Assembly (NCBI GenBank): GCA_040905665.1
Contig: JBBDRD010000025.1
Location: 1-64,000, forward strand
Direction: 5' to 3'
Source: DASVCN01 sp040905665
GTDB lineage: Bacteria > Deinococcota > Deinococci > Deinococcales > Trueperaceae
Length of the DNA stretch: 64,000 nucleotides
In this document: piece after piece, positions 42,263 to 51,372 of the stretch
How positions within the stretch are numbered: position 1 is the stretch's first letter
Layout: the number at the start of each line of letters is the position of its first letter
Position numbers and translations under genes: made by a program
The notes under the pieces: model-generated
The model's database searches: none
Told to the model about the DNA's origin: nothing
Seen by the model: the letters and a program-made list of their open reading frames with translations, nothing else

Positions 42263-43441
42263 ATGTTGAAACTCGCGTACGCCCAGGAAACCGCGTACCT
42301 CGCAACCCTCGAAGCGCTCGTTCGGTTCGAAACCCCAACCGAAGACAAGCTTGCCTGCGACGCGCTCGCCGACCACATGGCCGAGTTGCTGGCCAGCGAC
42401 GGTTGGGACGTCTCCCGCCATTCGCGAAGCGCCGCCGGCGACATTCTCGAGGCGCGAATCGCCGGTGGTGCGGGGCCAAAGACGCTCCTTCTCACCCACT
42501 ACGACACGGTGTGGCCCGTTGGCACCGAGCAACGGATGTCCTGGCGCCGCGACGGCAACCTGGTCTACGGGCCGGGAACCTGCGACATGAAGGGCGGAAT
42601 CGCAGCGGCCATCCACGCGCTCAAGCTCTTGCAGCAGGCCGGGATGGGGCCGGCGGGTGACGTAACGCTGCTGATCACTTCCGACGAGGAGTCGGGAAGC
42701 CACCACTCCCGCGAACTCATCGAGTCGTTGGCTCGCGCACACGACCGGGTGCTGGTACTGGAAACCAGCCGGGATGACGGCGCGATCAAGATCGGCCGCA
42801 AGGGTGTGGGTGCTTATCGCGTTACCTTCCGGGGCCGCAGCGCTCATTCCGGGAACAACCCCGAACAGGGCGCGAGCGCTCTTCGCGAACTCGCCCACTT
42901 CCTTCTCTTCGCCGAGGAACTCGCCAATCAGGAGGCTCAAACGACCGTGAATCTCACCGTCGCTTCGGGCGGAACGGTAGTCAACGTAATTGCCGAGGAG
43001 GCGCAGGCGCGCCTCGACGTACGGGTGCTGCGTGCCGGGGAAGCGGAACGGGTCGACGCCGCTATTCGAACCTATCGGCCACGCGATTCCCGAGTACAGG
43101 TGAACGTCGAAGGCGGACTCAACCGGCCGCCCCTCGAGCCTACCGCCGGTAACGCGCAGCTGTGGAGTGAGGCGCAGGAGAGGCTGCTCGAGCTGGGGCT
43201 TTCCCTAGAGGGTGCGATCGTCGGCGGTGGTTCCGACGGAAACTTCACCTCGGCGATCGGGCTCCCCACGCTTGACGGGCTCGGCTCGTCGGGAGCCGCC
43301 TCGCATGCGCGCAATGAGCACATTCGGCTGCAAGAGACGCTCGAGCGAGTGGCGCTGTTGGCCTCTCTGCTTAACCCGCAGGCGACTTCCAACGAGGCAA
43401 AGAGCTTCGAGGGGGACGCTCCCGAGGCGAGCAAAGGGTGA
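42263..43441 (+). CDS. M20-family zinc metallopeptidase
   Basis: The 392-residue protein resembles carboxypeptidase G2-like M20 enzymes. The metal ligands are in LLLTHYDTVWP (His, Asp) and YGPGTCDMKGG (Asp), the catalytic and metal Glu pair in TSDEESGS, a later ligand in FRGRSAHSGNNPEQG (lid-domain His) and the final His in SHARNEHI. The exact substrate (folate-type conjugates, peptides or N-acyl amino acids) is unknown. Its last codons overlap the lnt start (GTGA). Confidence 0.9.
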   Translation: MLKLAYAQETAYLATLEALVRFETPTEDKLACDALADHMAELLASDGWDVSRHSRSAAGDILEARIAGGAGPKTLLLTHYDTVWPVGTEQRMSWRRDGNLVYGPGTCDMKGGIAAAIHALKLLQQAGMGPAGDVTLLITSDEESGSHHSRELIESLARAHDRVLVLETSRDDGAIKIGRKGVGAYRVTFRGRSAHSGNNPEQGASALRELAHFLLFAEELANQEAQTTVNLTVASGGTVVNVIAEEAQARLDVRVLRAGEAERVDAAIRTYRPRDSRVQVNVEGGLNRPPLEPTAGNAQLWSEAQERLLELGLSLEGAIVGGGSDGNFTSAIGLPTLDGLGSSGAASHARNEHIRLQETLERVALLASLLNPQATSNEAKSFEGDAPEASKG

Positions 43442-45006
43442 GGATCGCCCCCGTCCTGGTCTCTGCCGCGGCCGGGGCCCTGCTTTCGGCGGCGCTCCCG
43501 CCCACCGGGATCTGGCCACTGCTCCTGGCGCTGGTTCCGCTGTTTGCCTATACCGCCCGGAGCGAGCGACCACGTGGGGCGTTTTGGGTTGGGTTTGCGT
43601 TTGGCCTTACCTTCTTTACCCTTTACGTGCTGTGGTTGCCCGCCTCCTTCGCCAGCCCCGACTTCTTCGGCTCATTCTTCTGGCTGCTCTACCCGCCGTT
43701 GCTGCTGGTGCTCGCCTCTTTTTGGGGCCTGGTGACGCTGGCCGCGCGGTTGATCGGCGGCGGCGGCCTACTCACCCTGGCGCTTCTCCCTCCGCTATGG
43801 ATCCTCATGGAGTGGGCGCGAACCCAGGGCTACTTCGCTTTTCCCTGGGGCACCTTGGGTTACGCCTGGCTCGACACGCCCGTCGGCCAGCTGGCGGATA
43901 TCTTTGGGGTATGGGGTTTGGGGCTCCTAACCACTACCGTCACCGCACTTCTGGCAGCTCCATTCGTTCCGGTCTCGCGAGCTCCGGCCCCGTTCGCAGC
44001 GGCCCCGGCGGCGACGCGACGAACGGCCTTCAGGGGCGGCCGATCCTCCCTGGGCGCCCTACTGCTAGCGCCGCTCGCTGCGCTTGCCCTGCTCACGCTC
44101 GGCTGGTGGGGCGGCAGCGTCAAGCTGGCTCGGCAACTGCCAGCGCCAAACCTCACCGCGCTGCTGGTGCAGGGGAATATTGACCCGTTCGGAAGACTGA
44201 CGGGAGCGGCCGGCGAGGTGGAGATTCAGGCTAACTTGAGTCGGCAAGTGGCGCAGGAACTCCCCTCTCCACCCGACTTGGTGATTTGGCCCGAGGGCGC
44301 CGTGCTCGGCGGCCTCGTTGGGGAAAGTGGACGGCAATCACTGGAACAGGTCCAGGAGAGCGTGCCTGGAGCCGTATTCCTTGTGGGCGCCAGGGCGAAC
44401 ATCGACGGCTCATCGTTCAACAGTGCATACACTATCGAGGACGGCCGGCTTCTCGACCGCTACGACAAGCACTACCTGGTCCCGTTCGGGGAGCGCTTCC
44501 CTTTCGCCGACGCGGCCGCGCCTCTCTACCGGGCGGTCTTCGGCCTGTTCCGCATGGCGCCGGTTGCGAGCACCAGCCAGGGGGACGGGCTCGAGCCGTT
44601 AGCAACGCCGTTCGGATCGGTAGCCGCCTACATCTGCTACGAATCGGTATTCCCACAGGTACAGCGAGAAATGGTCCGGTCGGGTGCGCAGCTCCTGGTG
44701 AACATCACCAACGATGCCTGGTTTTCCCGGGGCGACGGAGCCCAGCAGCACTATGCGATGGGTCGCATGAGGGCGATCGAGACGCGCCGCTACCTGCTTC
44801 GAGCAGGCAACGACGGAATCACCGGCGTAGTCGACCCGCTCGGCAACACTGTCGAGCAGCTCGAAAGAGGCGTCCCTGAAGTGATGAGCGCCGGATTCGC
44901 AATGCTCGATGAGTTCACCCTTTATGTTCGCTACGGTCATCTATTGCTGCCACTATTGGGCATCTGGATAACAGCAGCAGTAGTGGCGCGGCTCTCGACG
45001 CGTTGA
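43438..45006 (+). CDS. lnt: Apolipoprotein N-acyltransferase
   Basis: Lnt adds the third acyl chain to the N-terminal cysteine of lipoproteins, consistent with the two predicted lipoproteases in the window. The 522-residue protein has membrane helices at both ends and a central nitrilase-fold domain with the triad Glu (WPEGAVL), Lys (YDKHYLVPFGE) and Cys (YICYESVFP). The GTG start overlaps the upstream TGA. Its stop lies in the first unit of a 15-bp tandem repeat. Confidence 0.94.
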   Translation: MRIAPVLVSAAAGALLSAALPPTGIWPLLLALVPLFAYTARSERPRGAFWVGFAFGLTFFTLYVLWLPASFASPDFFGSFFWLLYPPLLLVLASFWGLVTLAARLIGGGGLLTLALLPPLWILMEWARTQGYFAFPWGTLGYAWLDTPVGQLADIFGVWGLGLLTTTVTALLAAPFVPVSRAPAPFAAAPAATRRTAFRGGRSSLGALLLAPLAALALLTLGWWGGSVKLARQLPAPNLTALLVQGNIDPFGRLTGAAGEVEIQANLSRQVAQELPSPPDLVIWPEGAVLGGLVGESGRQSLEQVQESVPGAVFLVGARANIDGSSFNSAYTIEDGRLLDRYDKHYLVPFGERFPFADAAAPLYRAVFGLFRMAPVASTSQGDGLEPLATPFGSVAAYICYESVFPQVQREMVRSGAQLLVNITNDAWFSRGDGAQQHYAMGRMRAIETRRYLLRAGNDGITGVVDPLGNTVEQLERGVPEVMSAGFAMLDEFTLYVRYGHLLLPLLGIWITAAVVARLSTR

Positions 45007-45076
45007 GAAACCACGCGCTGAACAATCAGGCGTTGACCAACCACGAGTTGACCGACCAAGAGTTGACCGACCACTC
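45002..45076. repeat. Five degenerate 15-bp tandem repeats after lnt
   Basis: Units start every 15 nt from 45002 (e.g. GTTGACCAACCACGA, GTTGACCGACCAAGA). Each of the last three begins with GTTGACC. The first unit includes the lnt stop codon. The repeats fill the gap before the trkA promoter. Confidence 0.8.
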
Positions 45077-45094
45077 TGGGAGCGGCCCTACCGG

Positions 45095-45100
45095 TATGCT
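45095..45100 (+). promoter_or_regulatory. Leaderless -10 box of trkA-trkH
   Basis: TATGCT lies 6 nt before the ATG at 45107. The TTGACC copies in the upstream repeats are too far (26 nt or more) to be the paired -35. Confidence 0.45.
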
Positions 45101-45106
45101 TGCGCC

Positions 45107-46453
45107 ATGAACGTGTTCGTCGTTGGCGGAGGCGAGATCGGCTCGCGAATTGCCGAGACCCTCGACCGGGATCACAACGTCACCGTCATCGAAGCGGACG
45201 AAGAGCGTGCTTCCGGCTTCGAGACCATGGACGTGCAGTTCGTGCGCGGTAACGGCACCGACCCCGAAGATCTTCGTGGCGCCGGCGTGGAGCGGGCCGA
45301 TGCGTTCATCGCCTGTACCGACAACGACGACGTCAACGTTCTGGCCTGCCTAGCCGGCAAAGGGCTGGGCGCGAAGAAGACGCTGGCGTTCGTGACGCGG
45401 CAACGCTATATCGACGCCTTCAAGGGTCAAAACGCGGTCGAGTCGGTGGCGTTGGCTATCGACCGGGTACTGTGGCCGCAGCGCACGCTTGCCAATCAGA
45501 TCGTGGACATCGTCCGCGTACCTCGAGCGGTCGACAGCGCGGTATTCGCCGGCGGGCTCATCAAGTTGCTCGAGTACCGCATCGAAGATGGCGATCCGTT
45601 CGTGGGCCGTCCCCTCAGCGGGGCCGATCTTCCGACTAGCGTGCTGGTTGTGGGCTCGATCCGGGGCGAATCGTTCATAGTGCCGTCGGGCAATACCGTG
45701 CTGTGCCCTGGCGACAAGGCCGTCTTCATGGGGTCTTCCGACAGCATGCGGCACCTCGAAGCGAAGTTTGCGCGGCGAAAACGACGCATTTCGGTGGTTA
45801 TCGTCGGCGGCGGAAACGTAGGATTCATGGTGGCGCAGCAGCTCCAGGAGGAGCGCGCCCACATCACGGTCATCGAGAAGGACGAAGCGCGCTGCGAGAA
45901 ACTTGCCTACTGGCTGCCCGGAGTAATGGTTCTCAAGGGGGACGGCTCGGATTTGGAACTCCTGGAGCAGGAGCGAATCGAGGACGCCGACGTCGTCGTC
46001 GCAGTAACCGACGACGACGGCAAGAACTTGCTGGTGTCGCTGCTGACGAAACAGCTGGGAGTACCGAAGGTGATAACCCGGGTGGGACGGGCAAAGAACC
46101 GACGCCTATTCGAGCGAGTGGGAATCGACGTTCCCCTAACACCCCGTAGCGCCGCGGTGCAGGAGGTTCTCAACTGGCTGCACATCGACGACGTAGATCA
46201 CCTCGCGTCAATCGAGGATCGCGCCGAGGTCATGGAGGTCGTATACCCGGACGACGCCAGGAGCGGACGACTTAGCGACCTTGGCGCACCCACCCGCTCG
46301 CTCATCGGCGCCCTACGGCGGGACGGCCAGGTGATCATCCCACACGGCGATACCGTCATTCGCAGCGGTGACCATCTGTTCATCGTCACTACCCCCGACA
46401 ATATCGAGGCCGTCGAGAACTGGATGGGCCACAAGCGGGTTCCGGCCGCCTGA
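45107..46453 (+). CDS. trkA: Trk potassium uptake regulatory subunit
   Basis: TrkA is the cytoplasmic NAD/nucleotide-binding gating ring of the Trk/Ktr K+ importer. The 448-residue protein has two tandem RCK units, each with a Rossmann start (VFVVGGGEIGSRIAETL at residue 3 and VVIVGGGNVGFMVAQQL near residue 230) and a C-terminal RCK_C lobe. trkH follows 11 nt later. Confidence 0.95.
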   Translation: MNVFVVGGGEIGSRIAETLDRDHNVTVIEADEERASGFETMDVQFVRGNGTDPEDLRGAGVERADAFIACTDNDDVNVLACLAGKGLGAKKTLAFVTRQRYIDAFKGQNAVESVALAIDRVLWPQRTLANQIVDIVRVPRAVDSAVFAGGLIKLLEYRIEDGDPFVGRPLSGADLPTSVLVVGSIRGESFIVPSGNTVLCPGDKAVFMGSSDSMRHLEAKFARRKRRISVVIVGGGNVGFMVAQQLQEERAHITVIEKDEARCEKLAYWLPGVMVLKGDGSDLELLEQERIEDADVVVAVTDDDGKNLLVSLLTKQLGVPKVITRVGRAKNRRLFERVGIDVPLTPRSAAVQEVLNWLHIDDVDHLASIEDRAEVMEVVYPDDARSGRLSDLGAPTRSLIGALRRDGQVIIPHGDTVIRSGDHLFIVTTPDNIEAVENWMGHKRVPAA

Positions 46454-46464
46454 GGCCCTAGCAC

Positions 46465-47934
46465 ATGCGAGGTCGCTTTGCCCCCTTTGTCGTCGGCTCG
46501 GGCCTAATCGCCCTCTCGAGTGTCGCGTTACTGTTCACGGCTTACGCCGCCATAGAACGTGATCCTTGGGCCGGCTTTCTGATGACCGCGGTGGTTGCCG
46601 CTGCGCTCGGCTTGCCGCTGCGTCGTTTCGGGACGGCCGCGAGCGAACCGGCCAGACGCGAGGCCTTGCTGGCGGTGCTGTTGCTTTGGCTTGTGATTCC
46701 CATCGTGGGATCGATACCGTTCCTGCATTCGGGGTTCTTCTCGCCCCTCGACGCCCTCTTCGAGTCGATGAGCGGCTTCACGACCACCGGCGCCACTGTG
46801 CTGCGCGACTTCGCCGGCTTTCCCCCCACCATGTTCATGTGGCGTGCCTTTAGCCAATGGGTGGGCGGCATCGGCATCATCGTCATCTTCATCTCGGTTT
46901 TCCCGCAGCTCGCCATCGCCGGTCGCCAGCTCTTTTTCACCGAGGCGCCCGGACCTACCGAAGAGCGCCTCACTCCACGGCTGCGGAACACCGCCAACAC
47001 TCTACTGGTCGTCTACGGCGGCCTCACACTGGCCTGTGGCCTCTCTTATCAACTGGCCGGGATGACTCCCTACGAATCCGTGGCTCACGCTTTTTCAACT
47101 GTCTCGGCCGGTGGATTTAGCCCTAACCCCCTCTCCTTCGAGGGCTCCCCCGGCGCGGCGATCGACTGGGTGGCTATCGGCTTCATGTTCCTCTCGGGTG
47201 TGAACTTCGCACTCCAGTACCGGGTGATAACCGGTCGGCCGCACCTCCTGGTGCGGGACACCGAGTTCCGTGCGTACGCCGTTATCACGGTCGTGGCGGC
47301 CGCCGTTCTCACCCTCTTCCTCCTCGAGCGGTTCGAGCCCATCGATGCCATACGCCACGCCATCTTCCAAACCCTCTCGATACTCACCACCACCGGTTTC
47401 GCATCGACCGACTTCGGCCTGTGGTCCGAGAAGCCGCAGATGGTGCTGCTCATGCTGATGTTCATCGGCGGCAGCGCCGGAAGTGCTGCTGGCGGCGTAA
47501 AGGTGGTCCGCTGGCTGATCCTGCTGCGCCACACCGGCCGCGAGGTGCAGCGCGCTCTCCATCCGCGAGCGGTCTTGCCGGTGCGACTGGGTAGAAAGCC
47601 GGTGCCCGAGGAAGTGCTGCGCGCGGTGGCGGCCTTCATAACGCTCTACGTGCTGCTCTTCGGCCTGGGTACCGCCATCCTGGTTGCTTTTGGCAGCGAT
47701 TTCGTGACGGCTTTTACCGCCAGCATCGCTGCTATCGGCAATATCGGACCCGGCTTGGAGGCCGTAGGTCCCATGCTCAATTTCGCCGAATTGCACCCGG
47801 TGAGCCGGGCCGTGCTCATTTTCCAGATGTACGCCGGCCGCCTCGAGGTAGTGACGGTGTTCGTGGTCTTCACGGCCGACTGGTGGCGCATACCACGCCG
47901 CAACATGTGGCGGGCCAGGTCGCGAATCAGATAG
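46465..47934 (+). CDS. trkH: Trk/Ktr potassium transporter channel subunit
   Basis: TrkH forms the K+ pore. The 489-residue membrane protein has four pore-loop repeats recognisable as MSGFTTTGATVL, STVSAGGFSPNP, LSILTTTGFASTD and AAIGNIGPGL, plus the conserved GGSAGSAAGGVKV. It is in an operon with trkA, and together they would import K+ during osmotic adjustment alongside trehalose synthesis. Confidence 0.95.
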   Translation: MRGRFAPFVVGSGLIALSSVALLFTAYAAIERDPWAGFLMTAVVAAALGLPLRRFGTAASEPARREALLAVLLLWLVIPIVGSIPFLHSGFFSPLDALFESMSGFTTTGATVLRDFAGFPPTMFMWRAFSQWVGGIGIIVIFISVFPQLAIAGRQLFFTEAPGPTEERLTPRLRNTANTLLVVYGGLTLACGLSYQLAGMTPYESVAHAFSTVSAGGFSPNPLSFEGSPGAAIDWVAIGFMFLSGVNFALQYRVITGRPHLLVRDTEFRAYAVITVVAAAVLTLFLLERFEPIDAIRHAIFQTLSILTTTGFASTDFGLWSEKPQMVLLMLMFIGGSAGSAAGGVKVVRWLILLRHTGREVQRALHPRAVLPVRLGRKPVPEEVLRAVAAFITLYVLLFGLGTAILVAFGSDFVTAFTASIAAIGNIGPGLEAVGPMLNFAELHPVSRAVLIFQMYAGRLEVVTVFVVFTADWWRIPRRNMWRARSRIR

Positions 47935-48003
47935 GTAGCATGCGCTATGCTCGAGCCATTCGGCAGAGTAGTCCCCTAGCGTCTCGCCCTTCCAGGAGCA
48001 CCA

Positions 48004-49977
48004 GTGTCGGAGAAAATCGTGACGAAGAAGAACGCAGCGGAGCACATCGAATCGGTACTTCACGAGGAGCGGCGCTTCGCTCCGCCCGAAGATTTCCGGC
48101 GGGCGGCGCTCTTGAGCAGCGCCGAGGAGTACGAGCGCCTCTACCGTCGCTCGCTCGATGACCCGGAAGGATTTTGGAGCGATGTCGCCGGCGAGTTGCA
48201 CTGGTTCAGCCGCTGGGACTCGGTGCGCGAGTGGAACGAGCCGTTCGTCGAGTGGTTCTCCGGCGGCACCACCAACCTCTCGTACAACTGCCTCGACCAT
48301 CAGGTAGCGCAGGGACGCGCCGACAAGGTCGCTTTCTACTGGGAGGGCGAGCCGGGCGACAAGCGAACCATCACCTACGGAGAGATGCTCCGAGAGGTCT
48401 CGAAGCTCGCCAACGTCCTCAAGTCAAAAGGGATCGGCAAAGGGGACCGCGTCGCCATCTACATGCCGATGATCCCCGAGGCCGCCGCCGCCATGCTGGC
48501 CTGTGCCCGCATCGGCGCTACTCATTCCGTCGTTTTCGGCGGCTTCAGCTCCACCGCGCTGGCCGACCGGATCGGAGACGCCCGGGCCAAGGCGGTGATC
48601 ACCGCCGATGGCGGCTTTCGTCGCGGCAACGTCCTCCCCCTCAAGCCGGCCGTGGACGAGGCGCTGGAAAGCTGCCCCAGTGTCGAGTCGGTACTCGTGG
48701 TACGTCGCGCCGAAAACGAGATCGCGATGCAACCGGGACGCGACTTCTGGTATCACGAGCTGATCGAGGGTGCTTCTGACGAGTGTCCGGCCGAACCGGT
48801 CGATGCCGAACACCCCCTCTATATCCTTTACACCTCCGGCTCCACCGGCAAACCAAAGGGCGTGTTGCACACGACCGGTGGCTACCAAACGAGCGTCTAT
48901 CTCACCAGCAAGTACGTCTTCGACCTTCAGGAAAACGACATCTTCTGGTGTACTGCCGACGTCGGCTGGGTGACCGGCCACTCCTACGTCGTGTATGGCC
49001 CCATGAGCAACGGCGCGACGCAGGTGATGTACGAAGGTGCTCCAACCTATCCCGCCCCCGACCGCTTCTGGGAGCTCATCGAGCGTTACGGCGTGACTGT
49101 TTTCTACACGGCGCCCACCGCCATTCGCGCCTTCATCAAGCTGGGCGAGGAGCACCCGGCCCAGCACGACATGTCATCGCTGCGGCTGCTGGGCACCGTT
49201 GGCGAGCCGATCAACCCCGAGGCGTGGATGTGGTACCGCCGGGTCATCGGCGGCGATCGTTGCCCCATCGTCGATACCTGGTGGCAAACCGAGACCGGCG
49301 GAATCATGATCACAACCCTTCCCGGCGTGCATGATGCGAAGCCAGGGTCCGCCGGGGTGCCCTTCTTCGGTGTCGAGCCCGCGATCGTCGACTCGCAAGG
49401 AAACGAGCGGGGAGTCGACGAAGGCGGCTACCTGGTGATGAAGCGCCCCTGGCCCAGCATGCTGCGAACTGTCTACGGCGACGACGAACGATACAAGCAG
49501 CAGTATTGGACCGACGTGCCTCACGCCTACTTCGCCGGCGACGGCGCGCGCCGCGACAGTGACGGCTACTTCTGGATAATGGGCCGGGTCGACGACGTGG
49601 TGAACGTCTCGGGTCACCGGCTGGGGACGATGGAAGTCGAGTCGGCACTGGTTTCTCACCGCGCGGTCGCCGAAGCCGCCGTGGTGGGCCGGCCCGACGA
49701 GATCAAGGGGCAGGGGATCGTCGCGTTCGTGACACTCGAAGGCAGCCTGAAGGGCTCCCCGGAGCTTGCCAACGAGCTGCGACAGCATGTCGCTCGTGAG
49801 ATCGGCTCCATCGCCCGACCCGACGAAATACGCTTCGCCGACGCCCTGCCCAAGACCCGCAGCGGCAAGATCATGCGCAGGCTTCTGCGCAGCATCGCCG
49901 CCGGTGAAGAGGAGAGCGGCGACACATCGACACTCGAGGACCGCGGGGTGATCGAGCAGCTGATGAAGGCGCACTAG
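48004..49977 (+). CDS. acsA: Acetyl-CoA synthetase
   Basis: AcsA activates acetate with ATP and CoA to acetyl-CoA. The 657-residue ANL enzyme shows YTSGSTGKPKGVLHTTGGY (P-loop), WWQTETGG, the hinge in IMGRVDDVVNVSGHRLGT and the acetylatable Lys in PKTRSGKIMRRLLR. The GTG at 48004 has AGGAG 5 nt upstream. Its TAG overlaps the stop codon of the truncated peptidase gene on the other strand. Confidence 0.95.
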   Translation: MSEKIVTKKNAAEHIESVLHEERRFAPPEDFRRAALLSSAEEYERLYRRSLDDPEGFWSDVAGELHWFSRWDSVREWNEPFVEWFSGGTTNLSYNCLDHQVAQGRADKVAFYWEGEPGDKRTITYGEMLREVSKLANVLKSKGIGKGDRVAIYMPMIPEAAAAMLACARIGATHSVVFGGFSSTALADRIGDARAKAVITADGGFRRGNVLPLKPAVDEALESCPSVESVLVVRRAENEIAMQPGRDFWYHELIEGASDECPAEPVDAEHPLYILYTSGSTGKPKGVLHTTGGYQTSVYLTSKYVFDLQENDIFWCTADVGWVTGHSYVVYGPMSNGATQVMYEGAPTYPAPDRFWELIERYGVTVFYTAPTAIRAFIKLGEEHPAQHDMSSLRLLGTVGEPINPEAWMWYRRVIGGDRCPIVDTWWQTETGGIMITTLPGVHDAKPGSAGVPFFGVEPAIVDSQGNERGVDEGGYLVMKRPWPSMLRTVYGDDERYKQQYWTDVPHAYFAGDGARRDSDGYFWIMGRVDDVVNVSGHRLGTMEVESALVSHRAVAEAAVVGRPDEIKGQGIVAFVTLEGSLKGSPELANELRQHVAREIGSIARPDEIRFADALPKTRSGKIMRRLLRSIAAGEEESGDTSTLEDRGVIEQLMKAH

Positions 49978-50140
49978 GTCAGTCGCCAGTTCCAGTTCTC
50001 GTGCGCCAGCGGGCCGCTGTTGAGTTCGTCGCGATGGAGTCGCCACGAAGGCATCGCCGACTCCATCAATGCCTGGAACCGCTCTCCATGACGGCGTTCA
50101 AGCAGGTGGACCATCTCGTGAACGATTACTCGGAATCGCC
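49974..50140 (-). pseudogene. 3' remnant of a zinc-dependent peptidase (YgjP/M48-like)
   Basis: Reading the minus strand to a TAG at 49974-49976 gives RFRVIVHEMVHLLERRHGER followed by about 35 residues with PSWRLHRDELNSGPLAHENW. This is the HExxH-bearing C-terminus of the small metal-dependent hydrolases often found next to type I restriction genes. Everything upstream of about 50140 is replaced by the RhuM-Fic gene, so the first two thirds of the peptidase are missing and there is no start codon. It is interpreted as a deletion scar. Confidence 0.6.
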
Positions 50141-51094
50141 GCCCCGCGCCAGCAAGTGCATAACCAGCCGCACCATCAGATCCTTGGCCGCCGGATCGCT
50201 CTCGGCTATCAGCAGCGTGAGCGCAGTCAGCGCGCTCTCGTCCAGGGTCAGGCGTACGCCCTCCTGGCGCAGGTACAGGAGGAACAGGAAGGCAGCGGAG
50301 CGCTTGTTGCCGTCCGAGAACGGATGGTTTTTGATGACGAAGTAGAGCAGATGGGCGGCTCGCTCCTCGCGCGTCTTGTAGAGCGGATCACCGAACATCG
50401 TCTGCTCTATGTTGCCGAGGATAGCTGCAAGCCCATCGCCGCGATCGCGAGCGAACAGGTCACTTGCCTCGCCCCGGCTACTGAGTTCCGCGGCCAGCGC
50501 GTCCAGCGCCCGGCGTGCCTCTTCGAGTTGCAGGATGCCGCGCGCAGGCTGCGCTGTGGCGGGCACTCCCAACCTGTTTTCGTCGTAATCGAGTATCAAA
50601 CGCCAGGTTCTGGCGTAGCCGAGTATCAGGCCCACGACCTCTCGGCCGACATCGGACACGAGATGCTGGCTCACCAGGGTCTTGCCGAGTACGTCGACGG
50701 CCTGTTCCAGCTCGGCCAGCCCGGTGCGAGTGAGCCGGTGTTCGTTGAGGCTAAAGCCCTGGGTCAGATGCTCACGGAGGACGCGCGTGGCCCACTGGCG
50801 GAAGCGGGTGGCCCGGCCGGAGTTGACCCGATAGCCTACCGAGATGATCGCATCCAGGTTGAAGTACTCGACCTGGTAGACCTTGCCGTCGGCGGCAGTT
50901 GTTGCACTTTTTGCAACAACTGAATCGCGATGCAACTCGTTGCTCTCGAAGATGTTCTTCAAGTGCCTCGAAATCACCGACTTGTCCCGCCCAAAGAGAT
51001 CCGCCACCTGCTGCAAGCTGAGCCAAACGGTCTCGCCCTCCAGCCGGACCTCGACCGGCTGAGTTTCGTCCTCGAAGATGATGATGTCTGTCAT
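50126..51094 (-). CDS. RhuM-Fic/Doc fusion protein
   Basis: The 322-residue protein has an N-terminal RhuM (virulence-associated) domain with a winged-helix-like WLSLQQVADLFGRDKSVISR and VGYRVNSGRATRFRQWA, and a C-terminal Fic/Doc domain with the motif HPFSDGNKRSAAFL. Fic proteins transfer AMP or another phosphate-containing group to target proteins; the GNKR form is Doc-like. Such fusions are frequent beside type I restriction systems. Its ATG overlaps the stop of the hsdM fragment (TAATG). The gene looks intact although both neighbours are truncated. Its role is unknown. Confidence 0.88.
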   Translation of the reverse strand: MTDIIIFEDETQPVEVRLEGETVWLSLQQVADLFGRDKSVISRHLKNIFESNELHRDSVVAKSATTAADGKVYQVEYFNLDAIISVGYRVNSGRATRFRQWATRVLREHLTQGFSLNEHRLTRTGLAELEQAVDVLGKTLVSQHLVSDVGREVVGLILGYARTWRLILDYDENRLGVPATAQPARGILQLEEARRALDALAAELSSRGEASDLFARDRGDGLAAILGNIEQTMFGDPLYKTREERAAHLLYFVIKNHPFSDGNKRSAAFLFLLYLRQEGVRLTLDESALTALTLLIAESDPAAKDLMVRLVMHLLARGGDSE

Positions 51095-51312
51095 TAGAGT
51101 GCCAGTGTAGCGAGTTTCACCATGTCAGCGAAGCTGCCGCCTTCGGGTACTTCGATGAGGGCGTCCGGCTTGCCGGCGTACTTGTCAGACACATACTTCA
51201 TGAACAGCAGCGTGAGGACGTAGTCCTTGTACTGCGACGCGTCCATGCCGCCGCGAAGTTCATCGCAGCTCTGCCAAAGGGAACTGTAGAGTTGGGACTT
51301 TTTGAGGGCCAT
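51094..51312 (-). pseudogene. hsdM: 5' fragment of type I restriction methyltransferase hsdM
   Basis: The 72 residues MALKKSQLYSSLWQSCDELR, GGMDASQYKDYVLTLLFMKY, VSDKY and EVPEGGSFADMV match the extreme N-terminus of HsdM, normally 500 residues or longer. The reading then turns into KLATLAL and stops. All methyltransferase motifs are missing, so it cannot methylate DNA. No hsdS or hsdR is present. A TAAAGT box 6 nt upstream would still drive this fragment and the coupled RhuM-Fic gene. Confidence 0.85.
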
Positions 51313-51318
51313 TAAACT

Positions 51319-51324
51319 ACTTTA
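51319..51324 (-). promoter_or_regulatory. Leaderless -10 box of the hsdM remnant and RhuM-Fic
   Basis: TAAAGT on the minus strand lies 6 nt before the ATG at 51312. It is probably the retained promoter of the former restriction operon. Confidence 0.4.
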
Positions 51325-51372
51325 CCGACTGGAATATATCGGCGACGCCAGAGAGGAGCACGTGGCGAGGCC

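Noticed and set aside
45032..45068. Multiple TTGACC boxes as trkA -35 elements
   Set aside because: The nearest is 26 nt from the TATGCT box, too far for sigma-70 spacing; they are better explained as a tandem repeat.
45002..45076. Possible CRISPR array from the 15-bp repeats
   Set aside because: Units are directly adjacent with no spacers and are degenerate.
47095..48300. Minus-strand ORF of 401 codons
   Set aside because: It spans the end of trkH and the start of acsA on the opposite strand and has no motif.
49979..50125. Reading the DNA after acsA as ordinary intergenic sequence
   Set aside because: The minus-strand frame ending at 49974 gives a clear HExxH peptidase C-terminus, so it is kept as a pseudogene.
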